Below, in pieces: positions 24,486-32,648 of a stretch of DNA of 64,000 nucleotides. The notes below the pieces were generated by a model that worked only from the letters and a program-made list of their open reading frames with translations, was not told the DNA's origin and did no database searches. Both the position numbers and the translations under genes were made by a program. This stretch comes from Occallatibacter gabretensis (lineage in GTDB: Bacteria > Acidobacteriota > Terriglobia > Terriglobales > Acidobacteriaceae): the NCBI RefSeq assembly GCF_001449115.1, contig NZ_LAIJ01000009.1:558001-622000 (forward strand). Reading direction: 5' to 3'. Positions within the stretch are counted from its first letter, which is position 1; each line of letters opens with the position of its first letter.

Positions 24486-27400
24486 CTAGAAGTTGAAGCG
24501 TCCGTTGAACTGGAGGGATCTTGCTCCTGAGGTGGGCGAGTAGGGCTGGCCGAAGGTGGTGATGTTGCCCAGGTTGGCGTTGCCTACAGTATTGACCGGA
24601 ACATTGGAGTTGGTGCCGTAGAGGAGGGCGTGGTTGAAGACGTTGAAGGCTTCCATACCGACCTGGAACTCGGTCTCGTGGAAGATGTGGAAGGCGCGGA
24701 AGATGCTGGTGTTAAAGTCGGATGCTCCAGGCCCGCGGAACTGGTTGCGCCCGGTATTGGGGAACGGCGGCGTGACGTTGTCAACAGTGGAGGCGATGCT
24801 GGGATTGGCGAAGGAGGTCGGGTCGAACCATCCTTTGCCGCCGCTGAGGGCGGCACCGCCGGCAGTGCCGCGGTTATGTCCGCCGAGCTGGTGATAGGGC
24901 TTGACGAGCTGGGCGTAAGTTGTGCCGATGCCGGGTGCAATGTTGCCGAGGAGGTTGCTGCTGGCCACCACGCCGAAGGGAGTGCCGCTCTGGTGGCTGA
25001 ACTGGCCGTTCAACTTGAAGCCGCCGGCGATCAAAGCAGCTGCGCCATGGTTTGCCCAGCGCTGACCGTAACCGAAGGGCAGACTATAGACCGCATAGAC
25101 CTGCACGTTGTGCTTGATGTCGTATCCGGCCAGACCACGGTTGAGATAGTAGTAGGCGGGATAGTTGAACTTGGTGCCCTCGGAGCCGGAGCCTGCGCCA
25201 TTGTCTTCAAAGTCAATGGACTTGGCGAAGGTATACGTAAGGCCAAGAGAAGTGTTCCTGGCGTTCTTGCGCAGCTGCGACTGAAATCCGTTGTAAAAGG
25301 ACCGGAACTGCGGTTTGTTCAGGTTGATGCCGCCGGTGTTATAGCAGGCAAGGTTCGTGGTTCCTGTGCACCACTGCTGATTGATGATGGTGTTGTCCTG
25401 GAAGCTGCAGTTTCCGCTGAGGCCGGTGGAAGGATTGTACTTGCCGTTTGCCATGCAGGGTGTGCTTGAGGACGGCAGGGGCGCCGAGTTATAGGGAGTA
25501 ACTGTGGCGGGCTGGCGAACATATTCCGTTCCGACGTAGCCGATGTTGCCGATCCAGCCGCCGGGCAGCTCGCGCTCCACGATGAGATTCCAGCTCATAA
25601 TGTAGCCGCGGTCGTAATTGAGCGGGACAGTCTGAGTGCTGGCCGCCACAGGCAGCGAAACAAAACCGGTGGCGAAGCTGGGATAGGCGATTCCCGGGAT
25701 GCCGTAAGAGAGCGTCATGGGAGCGTTGCCGTTGGCCGGATCCACGGGGAGTGTTCCGTTGCCTGACCCGGAGTAACTGACGGTGATGGAACCGGGATAG
25801 GCATCGCGCATGACGCGGTAACTGTCAGGGTCCGTAGTCATGCCGAAGCCGGTGCGGACGACGGTCTTGGGCGTCATGCGATAGTTCAAACCGAAGCGCG
25901 GGACGAAGTTGCCCCAGCCGACCTTGAGGCCTGCTGCCTCTGGATTGCCGTTGACGCCTCCGATTTCGACGTTGCCGGTCTGTGGCAGTTCAGGATGCAC
26001 GAGGTAGATGCCGGTGTGGTCCTTATATGGAGTGGGGTAGTACTCATAGCGGACGCCGTACACCATGGTGAGCTTTGGCGTGACCTGCCACTGGTCCTGG
26101 GCATAGAAGCCAATGGTGGTCCAGCGGAGGCTGTTGGGATCGCGGGACTGCTCTGCTTTTGAGACCGCGGACCCGGTACCGTTGTTGGGCAAACCGAGGA
26201 GGAAGTCTGCCAATGCGTTGTAGGCGTTGACGGGATTGGTGCCGGTATTGGTCAACTGGCCGTTGAACTGGAAGCCTCCGCGAGGATTGGAGACGCCTGA
26301 GCCGAGGTTGGGCTGGAAGTGGTTGAGATCGAAGTGGTAGTAGGTAAAGCCGTACTTGGTGGAGTGATGGCCCTTGACCAAGCTCAGGTTGACGTCTCCG
26401 GTGAACTGGTTGTCACGGAAGTGGAAGGGGTTGGCGGTCTGTGCGTTGCCCAGTGTGGTGAACAGATTATTGAAGGAGAAGATGGGCTGACCGACGTAAT
26501 CCGTGCTGCTGGCGCCGCTGGCTGGCTGGTTGGTGCCGGGAATTTTGAGGACGTCTGTGCCGAAGTCACCGTCTTTGATATCGAGAGTAGACTGCGCACC
26601 GGAGTTCTGGCGGGTGAAACCGAAATCGGCATCAAGAACGAGGTTGGACCCGAAGACGCGGCTGTAGCCGAGACCAACATTCTGGACGCGTCCGCCGGTG
26701 TTGCCAGGCTGGCCGCCATCCATGGTAGTTCCTCCGGCATCCCCGAGCGCTTGGGGATCGAGGATGCTGAAGGGCTCAATGGAGTACTTACCGAAGAGAT
26801 GGCTGTTCTCGTTGGGGTTGAAGTCGATTTTGGAGTCTGAAGAAGTCTTGGTGTAAGCGTAGGTGCCAACGGCGTCGAAGTTGTTCTGCAACTGCCCCTG
26901 CAACAGGCTGGTAGTGGGAGTGCCAAGACTGCTGGAGATGGGCTGTAAGAGCGCCAGCATGGTGGCGGCGGCATAGGATTGGCGCGAGGCCGGAATGCAG
27001 TTGCAGCCATACTCGTCAAGAAATGTAGTGGTGCGATTTGCGGGAGCGAGATAGGGGCCGGTGCCTCCGGGCTGCGGGTCATAGAGAATCGGCGAGCCGG
27101 AGTTTCCGGTGAGGGCGAGGTCAGCGATTTGGGAGAAGTCGCCGCCGAGCATGTTGGTATCAGGCACGGAGAAGGTGGCGGTGATGAGCTTGCGCTGCGT
27201 GGTGCGCTCAAAGTTCTCAAAGAAGAAAAGCTTCTTTTTGCTGGTAAGAATGTGGGGAATGTAGACCGGACCGCCAATGTTAAAGCCAAACTCGTGGAAG
27301 ACGAATTTGGGCGGCGTTGTGGGCAGGATATAGGTGTAGGGCTTGGCGTTGATGGCTGCGTCCTGGTAGAACTCCCATGCGCTGCCGTGGAAGTGCGCGG

Positions 27401-28193
27401 TGCCGCTCTTGGTAGTGATTTTGATGGCTGCGCCGCCAGCCTGGCCCTGTTCCGGATTGAAAGCATTGGTGGTGAAGCTGACGTTTTCAATATCGTCCGC
27501 GGGCGGAACGTAGGCAATGATGTAGGGCAGCCATCCGTAGTAGTTGACGGCTCCGTCAATGCGGGTGGTGTTGCCGTTGTAGGAGTTGCCGTTGATGTTG
27601 ACGCTCATGGAGCGGGACGGGTTGGCTGAGGTGGAGTTCTTCTCCTGCACGGCGGATGCGCCGGGAATGATGGTGTAAAGCGCCTGGTAATTGCGGCCGG
27701 CGCTGGAAGTAATGGGCAGCGATCCTATCTGGGTCTGCGTGAGCTCGGAGTTGACCTCAGCGGATTCCGTCTGCATGGAAGCGGCGGCCGAACTGGTGAC
27801 TGTGACTTCTGTTGTAACGGAGCCAGTCTGGAGAGTCACATCGACGCGGACCTTGCTGTTGACTTCTACCTTGATGTCGCGGACGCGGTATGCAGCAAAA
27901 CCCGTGGTCTGCGCGGCTAGCGAGTAGTTTCCGGGGAGAACATCGAGAAGGTTATAGGAACCGTCGCCGCTGGCCTGCGTGACGCGCTTGTCACCGGTAT
28001 CCTGGTTCGTGAGTGTAATGGCCACGTTCGGCACGACTGCGCCGGTTTTGTCTGTGACCGTGCCGCTGATGGAACCGTAGAGAATCTGGGCATGTGCTCT
28101 GCTCCCAATGGAGAGCAGTAACACCAGCGCCACCAATGCAGCGAAACGGAACACACGAATATTGCGAATGCTGGCCTGTATCTTTCCCTTCAT
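24486..28193 (-). CDS. Oar-like TonB-dependent outer-membrane receptor
   Basis: 1235 residues from ATG 28193, with GGGAGG 4 bases upstream. Signal peptide FAALVALVLLLSIGSRAHA; CarboxypepD_reg domain at about 37-120 (GSISGTVTDKTGAVVPNVAI, GSYNLLDVLPGNYSLAA); plug at about 150-280 (GRNYQALYTIIPGASAV, GGAAIKITTKSGTAHFHGSAW); beta-barrel ending SLQFNGRFNF with the terminal Phe expected of an outer-membrane barrel. It is only loosely similar to the receptor at 17068-20499, so the two are not a recent duplication. It is oriented like the first receptor and follows the GH20 gene in opposite orientation; shared substrate is likely but unproven. Confidence 0.92.
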   Translation of the reverse strand: MKGKIQASIRNIRVFRFAALVALVLLLSIGSRAHAQILYGSISGTVTDKTGAVVPNVAITLTNQDTGDKRVTQASGDGSYNLLDVLPGNYSLAAQTTGFAAYRVRDIKVEVNSKVRVDVTLQTGSVTTEVTVTSSAAASMQTESAEVNSELTQTQIGSLPITSSAGRNYQALYTIIPGASAVQEKNSTSANPSRSMSVNINGNSYNGNTTRIDGAVNYYGWLPYIIAYVPPADDIENVSFTTNAFNPEQGQAGGAAIKITTKSGTAHFHGSAWEFYQDAAINAKPYTYILPTTPPKFVFHEFGFNIGGPVYIPHILTSKKKLFFFENFERTTQRKLITATFSVPDTNMLGGDFSQIADLALTGNSGSPILYDPQPGGTGPYLAPANRTTTFLDEYGCNCIPASRQSYAAATMLALLQPISSSLGTPTTSLLQGQLQNNFDAVGTYAYTKTSSDSKIDFNPNENSHLFGKYSIEPFSILDPQALGDAGGTTMDGGQPGNTGGRVQNVGLGYSRVFGSNLVLDADFGFTRQNSGAQSTLDIKDGDFGTDVLKIPGTNQPASGASSTDYVGQPIFSFNNLFTTLGNAQTANPFHFRDNQFTGDVNLSLVKGHHSTKYGFTYYHFDLNHFQPNLGSGVSNPRGGFQFNGQLTNTGTNPVNAYNALADFLLGLPNNGTGSAVSKAEQSRDPNSLRWTTIGFYAQDQWQVTPKLTMVYGVRYEYYPTPYKDHTGIYLVHPELPQTGNVEIGGVNGNPEAAGLKVGWGNFVPRFGLNYRMTPKTVVRTGFGMTTDPDSYRVMRDAYPGSITVSYSGSGNGTLPVDPANGNAPMTLSYGIPGIAYPSFATGFVSLPVAASTQTVPLNYDRGYIMSWNLIVERELPGGWIGNIGYVGTEYVRQPATVTPYNSAPLPSSSTPCMANGKYNPSTGLSGNCSFQDNTIINQQWCTGTTNLACYNTGGINLNKPQFRSFYNGFQSQLRKNARNTSLGLTYTFAKSIDFEDNGAGSGSEGTKFNYPAYYYLNRGLAGYDIKHNVQVYAVYSLPFGYGQRWANHGAAALIAGGFKLNGQFSHQSGTPFGVVASSNLLGNIAPGIGTTYAQLVKPYHQLGGHNRGTAGGAALSGGKGWFDPTSFANPSIASTVDNVTPPFPNTGRNQFRGPGASDFNTSIFRAFHIFHETEFQVGMEAFNVFNHALLYGTNSNVPVNTVGNANLGNITTFGQPYSPTSGARSLQFNGRFNF

Positions 28194-28710
28194 AGAGCCT
28201 CCCTGAAATTGCCCAACTTGCCTTACGACTGCGCTGTCCCGCGCCTATAGCTACTTGCGCTTATGCGATAAAAACCCACTCTCCGGGCATATCTGCGCGT
28301 TAACGCAGACGGCGGCGGAAGGAGGGCTTTAATTTGCGACCCGAACTATAGGCCCGACTCAATTCGCTTGTCAAGCAACAAATAGATCAGTTTCCAGCAA
28401 ATCAATATCGTCGCCGGTACCCGGAAAATTCGGCATTCCACAGCAAATTCCGCAAGAGGGTTGGTTTTTGGTTCGGCTCCTGCGTAAATATGGAACTGAG
28501 GCGGCAACCTGTACAAGTTCGATCCGTGGTGAAATGCATTTTTTCACCAAAATCTCGTTTTCAACCACGCAAACAGACGTTACAATCGGGCGCAAAGACG
28601 ATTTATTGATTCTTCAGAAGTGGTTTCACCTCAGGCGGGTTTTGCGTCTATTTTTAGTGCGTTGCAATTGCCAGATTGAACCGGAGAAATAGGAACACGT
28701 ATCAGAAACT
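28194..28710. other. gene-free region upstream of the TonB receptor and of the small zinc-ribbon gene
   Basis: No convincing reading frame is seen. An inverted repeat TGGTGAAA/TTTCACCA (28527-28549, 7-base spacer) could be an operator or a hairpin in the leader of the small gene at 28711. The half close to 28194 should hold the receptor promoter, but I could not pick out a clear -35/-10 pair. Confidence 0.4.
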
Positions 28711-28875
28711 ATGGCCACCGTATGCAAGCATCCTAGAGTTCGCGTCGTATCGCGGCACGAAGACACGGAATTTGTCGAGTGCCTGGAATGCGGCGAGGTT
28801 TTTGATTCAGAAGAGTTTCAGGATATGGCAATCGAGGAAAGCGCGGAAGCCGAAGAGGCAGAGGCTGAGTCCTGA
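28711..28875 (+). CDS. 54-residue acidic protein with a CxxH...CxxC zinc-ribbon-like motif
   Basis: The frame begins MATVCKHPRVRVVSRHED, continues TEFVECLECGEVFDSEEF and ends in a strongly acidic, Ala/Glu-rich tail (AIEESAEAEEAEAES). C5, H7 and the CLEC pair could bind one zinc ion. Protein-like composition, a short basic-then-acidic layout and convergence 18 bp before the PgsA-like gene argue for a real gene. No strong ribosome site is visible. Function unknown; a nucleic-acid or ribosome-associated role is possible but is speculation. Confidence 0.65.
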   Translation: MATVCKHPRVRVVSRHEDTEFVECLECGEVFDSEEFQDMAIEESAEAEEAEAES

Positions 28876-28893
28876 CCGAGTGGGCCTGGCGGG

Positions 28894-29529
28894 CTAACTC
28901 GAGCTTTTCCCCGGCGCGCCGGTGCCGTTTGCCGCAAAATGCTGCGTTTTGCGGCTCACCACCCAGGCATAGTGCAGGCCGGAGAGAATGGTCAGCGCCA
29001 TCGTCGCATCGAGCGCCAATTGCCTGAGCTGCCACACCCATTTTGCGCCGTCTACCTGCACCAGAAGCACGGTTGCAATCGCCACAATCTGCGCCACTGT
29101 GTTGGCTTTGCCCAGAATGCTTGGCCCGAAATCACGCCGGCCAACTGCATAAAGAATTGCCGCAACAACCAGGATGCCGACATCGCGGCTGAAGACCAGC
29201 ACCGTAACGCGCACGGGAATCAGGTTCTTATGCGTGAGTACGAGGAAGAGCGTGCTCAAGAGCAGCTTGTCGGCTACCGGATCGAGATACTGACCGAGCG
29301 CTGTTCGCTGTTTGAGCAGGCGAGCGAGCAGGCCGTCGAATGCATCCGTCAGGCCGGCTACGATAAAAAGCGCCAGGCCCGCGACAAAATGCCCCTCCAG
29401 CACAGCCATCACCAGAAAGGGCGCCAGGCATATGCGAGTCAGCGTCAGCAGGTTCGGCGCTGCACGCAGCGGGTTTGTTATGGATGCGCTTGCTTGATCG
29501 GGCATTGCTGGCGGCTCGGCAACGATCAT
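28894..29529 (-). CDS. pgsA: CDP-alcohol phosphatidyltransferase, probably phosphatidylglycerophosphate synthase
   Basis: 211 residues, multi-pass inner-membrane enzyme. The complete CDP-alcohol phosphotransferase signature is present: DAFDGLLAR, eight residues, G, three, D, three, D (ending GQYLDPVADKLL, residues about 62-86), where the aspartates bind metal. The N-terminus NLLTLTRICLAPF is typical of PgsA. It would transfer phosphatidyl from CDP-diacylglycerol to glycerol-3-phosphate in phospholipid synthesis, though cardiolipin-synthase-like relatives share the motif. The start at 29529 has no good ribosome site; M9 (29505) is the alternative. Confidence 0.85.
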   Translation of the reverse strand: MIVAEPPAMPDQASASITNPLRAAPNLLTLTRICLAPFLVMAVLEGHFVAGLALFIVAGLTDAFDGLLARLLKQRTALGQYLDPVADKLLLSTLFLVLTHKNLIPVRVTVLVFSRDVGILVVAAILYAVGRRDFGPSILGKANTVAQIVAIATVLLVQVDGAKWVWQLRQLALDATMALTILSGLHYAWVVSRKTQHFAANGTGAPGKSSS

Positions 29530-29565
29530 ATTACATCCCGCGCCCCGCCTGGTCGCAGCCGCATT

Positions 29566-29593
29566 TTGCTCTCCGCGGCAATACTGTTAAACT
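29566..29593 (+). promoter_or_regulatory. promoter of tRNA-Val
   Basis: TTGCTC (29566-29571) and TAAACT (29588-29593) are separated by 16 bases and lie 48 bases before the tRNA 5' end. Confidence 0.5.
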
Positions 29594-29641
29594 ATTCCTC
29601 AGGCCGTTTCCCACCCTTATTGATGGCCGCATGGTATGTAC

Positions 29642-29718
29642 AGGCGCGTAGCTCAGTTGGTTAGAGCGCTTCCTTGACACGGAAGAGGTCGCTGGTTCGA
29701 GTCCAGTCGTGCCTACCA
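29642..29718 (+). tRNA. tRNA-Val (anticodon GAC)
   Basis: A full cloverleaf: acceptor AGGCGCG/CGTGCCT with one G-T pair, D stem GCTC/GAGC, anticodon stem CTTCC/GGAAG with loop TTGACAC, T stem GCTGG/CCAGT with loop TTCGAGT, discriminator A and encoded CCA at 29716-29718. The anticodon GAC reads valine codons GUC/GUU. No attachment-site duplication is seen next to it. The 135 bases downstream hold nothing recognised. Confidence 0.97.
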
Positions 29719-29853
29719 TTTCAAAGACATCCCAAATAGTCCAATCGTGAAGGCGACTTATGCCTCACTCAGGCCGGCCACGCTTAATGCATTCCCTGAA
29801 ATGTTTTTGGAGCGAGAGCATATCCGCAGTAACTTTAAGCTGCGCGTCCACGA

Positions 29854-30297
29854 TCACTGATAGACCTCCCAGGGCTTAAGCAAATATTCGAACCGCTCCA
29901 TATCGACTCGTTTTCCGTTAAACTTCACACCCTCTAATTTCAAACGCGCTCGTTGCTCGTGCGCAGCAGCACCGCGTAGCTTGATCTCGCCGCCTGCGCC
30001 CAATACGCGATGCCATGGCAACTGATCGACCGGGTCCGTACGCAGGAGTCGAGCAACGGCACGATGGTAGCGTGGGTAACCAGCAGCAGCAGCAACATGA
30101 CCATAAGTGCTTACTTTGCCGACCGGAATCGAGAGGACGATGTGACGAAATGCAAGATCGCGCTGCTCGTTTGGCCGCAATGCATCTCGTAACAGGCTTC
30201 GCTTGGCCTTTTCGACGGAGAGCTGATCGAATGAGAAGCCCTTCGGCAGCGCTGCTCGCTTCGTCCTAGACGCTTCCGCCGGCTGCTTCTTCTGCAC
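29854..30297 (-). CDS. alkyltransferase-like (ATL) protein, MGMT family without the active-site cysteine
   Basis: 147 residues from a GTG start with GGAG 8 bases upstream. The C-terminal 100 residues are the O6-alkylguanine-DNA alkyltransferase domain (IPVGKVSTYGHVAAAAG with the Tyr and DNA-binding helix, RAVARLL with the arginine finger). The active-site motif PCHRV is PWHRV here (residues 94-98, W95), the hallmark of ATL proteins, which bind O6-alkylguanine and recruit nucleotide-excision repair instead of transferring the alkyl group. About 40 basic residues at the N-terminus (MQKKQPAEASRTKRAALPKG) extend beyond the usual ATL length of about 100-110. Confidence 0.9.
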   Translation of the reverse strand: MQKKQPAEASRTKRAALPKGFSFDQLSVEKAKRSLLRDALRPNEQRDLAFRHIVLSIPVGKVSTYGHVAAAAGYPRYHRAVARLLRTDPVDQLPWHRVLGAGGEIKLRGAAAHEQRARLKLEGVKFNGKRVDMERFEYLLKPWEVYQ

Positions 30298-30426
30298 CTT
30301 ATCTTCTCCATAGACCTATGGATCGCATCAACTCACTAAGCCCTAACAACAATAATCTCCCCGCGCTGCTGATTGCAGTGGGAGACCTGAGACGGGATAT
30401 ATAAGGATGTGTAACGAGGAGGTGGA

Positions 30427-30467
30427 GGCCAGAGACGGGATTGAACCGCCGACGCCGGCCTTTTCAG
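30427..30467 (+). repeat. attachment site: 41-bp copy of the 3' part of tRNA-Phe (distal island end)
   Basis: The 41 bases are identical to 45521-45561, the part of the tRNA-Phe gene from the anticodon arm to the 3' acceptor. The TGG before it also matches apart from one base at the discriminator. Beyond position 30467 the similarity stops, so this is a tRNA fragment, not a gene. Such a direct repeat is the footprint of site-specific integration at the 3' end of a tRNA gene. Confidence 0.93.
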
Positions 30468-31029
30468 AACTTAAACGACAAGTAATTTCAACAACTTAGA
30501 CGACACGGATGGCACCGTAAGTCTCTGCAAAACAGTATAAGAGATCGTTCGCTTGGGTTAGATTTTGGGTTGCAAAGTTTACCCTGACCGTCCCGATTAA
30601 CGCTGGGATGCCCGGTTTTCTGTGCTAATTTGCTGTCGATGAGCGCCTTGGCGATAATGCGCTCATCGAGAAAGTGATAACGAGCCAATCGGCACCAATC
30701 ACTTGTCCGATCCGCCGGTTACACGGCAACTTACCGAAGACACAGATCGATCTGAATAGGTCAATGAGCGCGTTGGCCTGCAGGCGTCAATTGACCATTT
30801 AGACGGCAGAAGCTCACCGGATCTTAGTTGGCTTACGAGGGCCAACCCGTCGGCAGTAGAAGCTGCGTCTCATCAAAGCCGCTTTCACGCCGCTGACAAT
30901 CCGGACATTCCTCAGCAGGTAGAAGACATAGCTCCTTCACCACCTGGGCGCGGGCGAAACGCTCTGACTCCAACGCATTGACAAATGAAAATCAAACAAC
31001 GATCTTCCAAAGTTCTCGATCACGAAGGG
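30468..31029. other. gene-poor left end of the island
   Basis: Only short frames occur here (for instance a 66-codon one at 30488-30688 with no protein-like features), and none shows a recognisable domain. It probably contains degraded remnants of former mobile-element genes, but I cannot name them. Confidence 0.5.
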
Positions 31030-32640
31030 TCAGACAATGACTTCGTAGGGTCTCATCATATCGTTTGCCTCATGCTCCAAGAGATGACAATGCCATAGAT
31101 ATCGCCCAGCGTATCCCTGAAAGGGGATGATGATGCGGGTGACTGACTCCGGCGGGCACTGCACGACATCTTTCCAGCCCATCTCGTGGGCTCCAGGCTG
31201 CCTTGCAGCATCCGTATAGTCCAAGGGTAAGGTGTTGCTGGCAAGGTAATCGTCGACCGAAAAGGTTCTGCGATCAAGAACCTGAAATCGAACCATGTGA
31301 AGGTGAATTGGATGTGTATCCTGCGTGAGATTGGCGAGACTCCAAATCTCAATGGAGTTCAGCTTGACCTGCTCCGTCACCGGATCGGCCCAGTGTTTTC
31401 GATTCAGCAGCATGGTCATCGCCATACCACTGTCATCGTCGAACTCATTTAATGTCATCATGCGGGTTCGCTCAGCCTGTTGATCAGTGAGACGCTCGAT
31501 GGTGCGCAAGCTCTTTGGAAGCTGGCTGGTGTCATCCGTTGGAGCTTTGCCAACACGGAACTGCATCAGTTCAAGATCATCGCTCTTAAGAACGACGTTT
31601 TGGCCTCGTAGGCCACTGAAATCCACGATCAAATCTGTGCGCTCCGCAGGCGCAAGAACGATCCGCGCCATTTCGACCGGTGCGGCAAGCAGCCCTTGGT
31701 CGCTGCCGATGACGTGGAAGCTCTGACCGGTTGACAACGACAAGGAGAAGAATCGTGAGTTGGCGGTGTTCACAATTCGCAAGCGATATCGTCGCGGCTC
31801 GACATTCTGATAAGGCCGCACTTTGCCATTGACTACCATCGCATCGCCTAGGAACTCTTGAGACCATGCGCCCTCGTCTGGCGGATTGGGATAGTACAGT
31901 TGTCCCTGCTGATCGAAACTGCGGTCATAGATCATCAGTGGAAGCTCGTATTTTCCGGATGGCAGGTTAAGGCTCCTCTCAACCTCGTCTCGGATCAGAT
32001 ACCAGCCCATCAATCCGGCGAAGACATTGAAGCGGCTCACCCCCATGGCATGGTCATGCATCCAAAGCGCGGTTGCGTCCTGATGATTTGGGTAATAGCA
32101 GAGCTTATTCTTCCCGGGTGAAAACCAATCCTCCGGATAACCGTCGCTGACCGAAGGAACGCGCGCACCGTGCAGATGTGTCACCACGCGCGTTGGGGGA
32201 TCCGATGTCATTCCCGGCATCGGAGGATCTAGAGGAAGGAAGTGTCGCGGCGGCAGATCATTGATCCAGTCGACTAGAACGCCTTCGCCACTCTGCACCT
32301 CGAACAGTATGGGAGCTGATGTCGAGCCATAGCCCCAGAGACGTGAAGTCGGAAGGTCACGATGAAACCTGCATTCCACCTCACGGATGTGGACAGCATA
32401 ATATGGCACGTCGACTGCACCGTGAATCGAAGACGATCTCCGGCCTTGGATCTTCTGCAATATAGGCAATGGCAATGGATCAACGAACGAGGTCAAGTTC
32501 ATCGCGTCGAGTGTTATCGCTCGTTTGCCGGACATCGGCATTGGCCGAGGAGAAATATGCCCCCAACTACTACGCGCAAATATGGCCGGCGCGGCAATCC
32601 CGGCCTGCTGCAGAAGTCTTCTACGTGTCCAACGTTTCAC
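31030..32640 (-). CDS. multicopper oxidase (laccase/CotA-like), Tat-exported
   Basis: 536 residues, GTG start with GGGAG upstream. A twin-arginine signal (RRRLLQQAGIAAPAIFA) directs folded export. The four copper-binding motifs are present: HLHG (155-158), HDHAMG (195-200), HPIHLHMVRF (about 440) and HCHLLEHEANDMM (about 518-530), the last with the type 1 Cys-His and an axial Met. The layout follows CotA/bilirubin-oxidase-type enzymes that oxidise phenols or metal ions using oxygen. It is the last gene of a three-gene minus-strand operon with the phosphoesterase and MgtC-like genes, 8 bp after the former. Copper tolerance or phenolic detoxification is likely; substrate unproven. Confidence 0.93.
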   Translation of the reverse strand: MKRWTRRRLLQQAGIAAPAIFARSSWGHISPRPMPMSGKRAITLDAMNLTSFVDPLPLPILQKIQGRRSSSIHGAVDVPYYAVHIREVECRFHRDLPTSRLWGYGSTSAPILFEVQSGEGVLVDWINDLPPRHFLPLDPPMPGMTSDPPTRVVTHLHGARVPSVSDGYPEDWFSPGKNKLCYYPNHQDATALWMHDHAMGVSRFNVFAGLMGWYLIRDEVERSLNLPSGKYELPLMIYDRSFDQQGQLYYPNPPDEGAWSQEFLGDAMVVNGKVRPYQNVEPRRYRLRIVNTANSRFFSLSLSTGQSFHVIGSDQGLLAAPVEMARIVLAPAERTDLIVDFSGLRGQNVVLKSDDLELMQFRVGKAPTDDTSQLPKSLRTIERLTDQQAERTRMMTLNEFDDDSGMAMTMLLNRKHWADPVTEQVKLNSIEIWSLANLTQDTHPIHLHMVRFQVLDRRTFSVDDYLASNTLPLDYTDAARQPGAHEMGWKDVVQCPPESVTRIIIPFQGYAGRYLWHCHLLEHEANDMMRPYEVIV

Positions 32641-32648
32641 CGTGCTCC

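Noticed and set aside
29642..29718. tRNA-Val as another integration site
   Set aside because: No copy of its 3' part and no integrase were found near it in the window.
30427..30467. A second tRNA-Phe gene
   Set aside because: Only the 3' part matches; the D arm and 5' acceptor strand are missing, so it is an attachment-site copy.
30488..30688. 66-codon minus-strand frame in the left end of the island
   Set aside because: No ribosome site, no recognisable motif and irregular composition.
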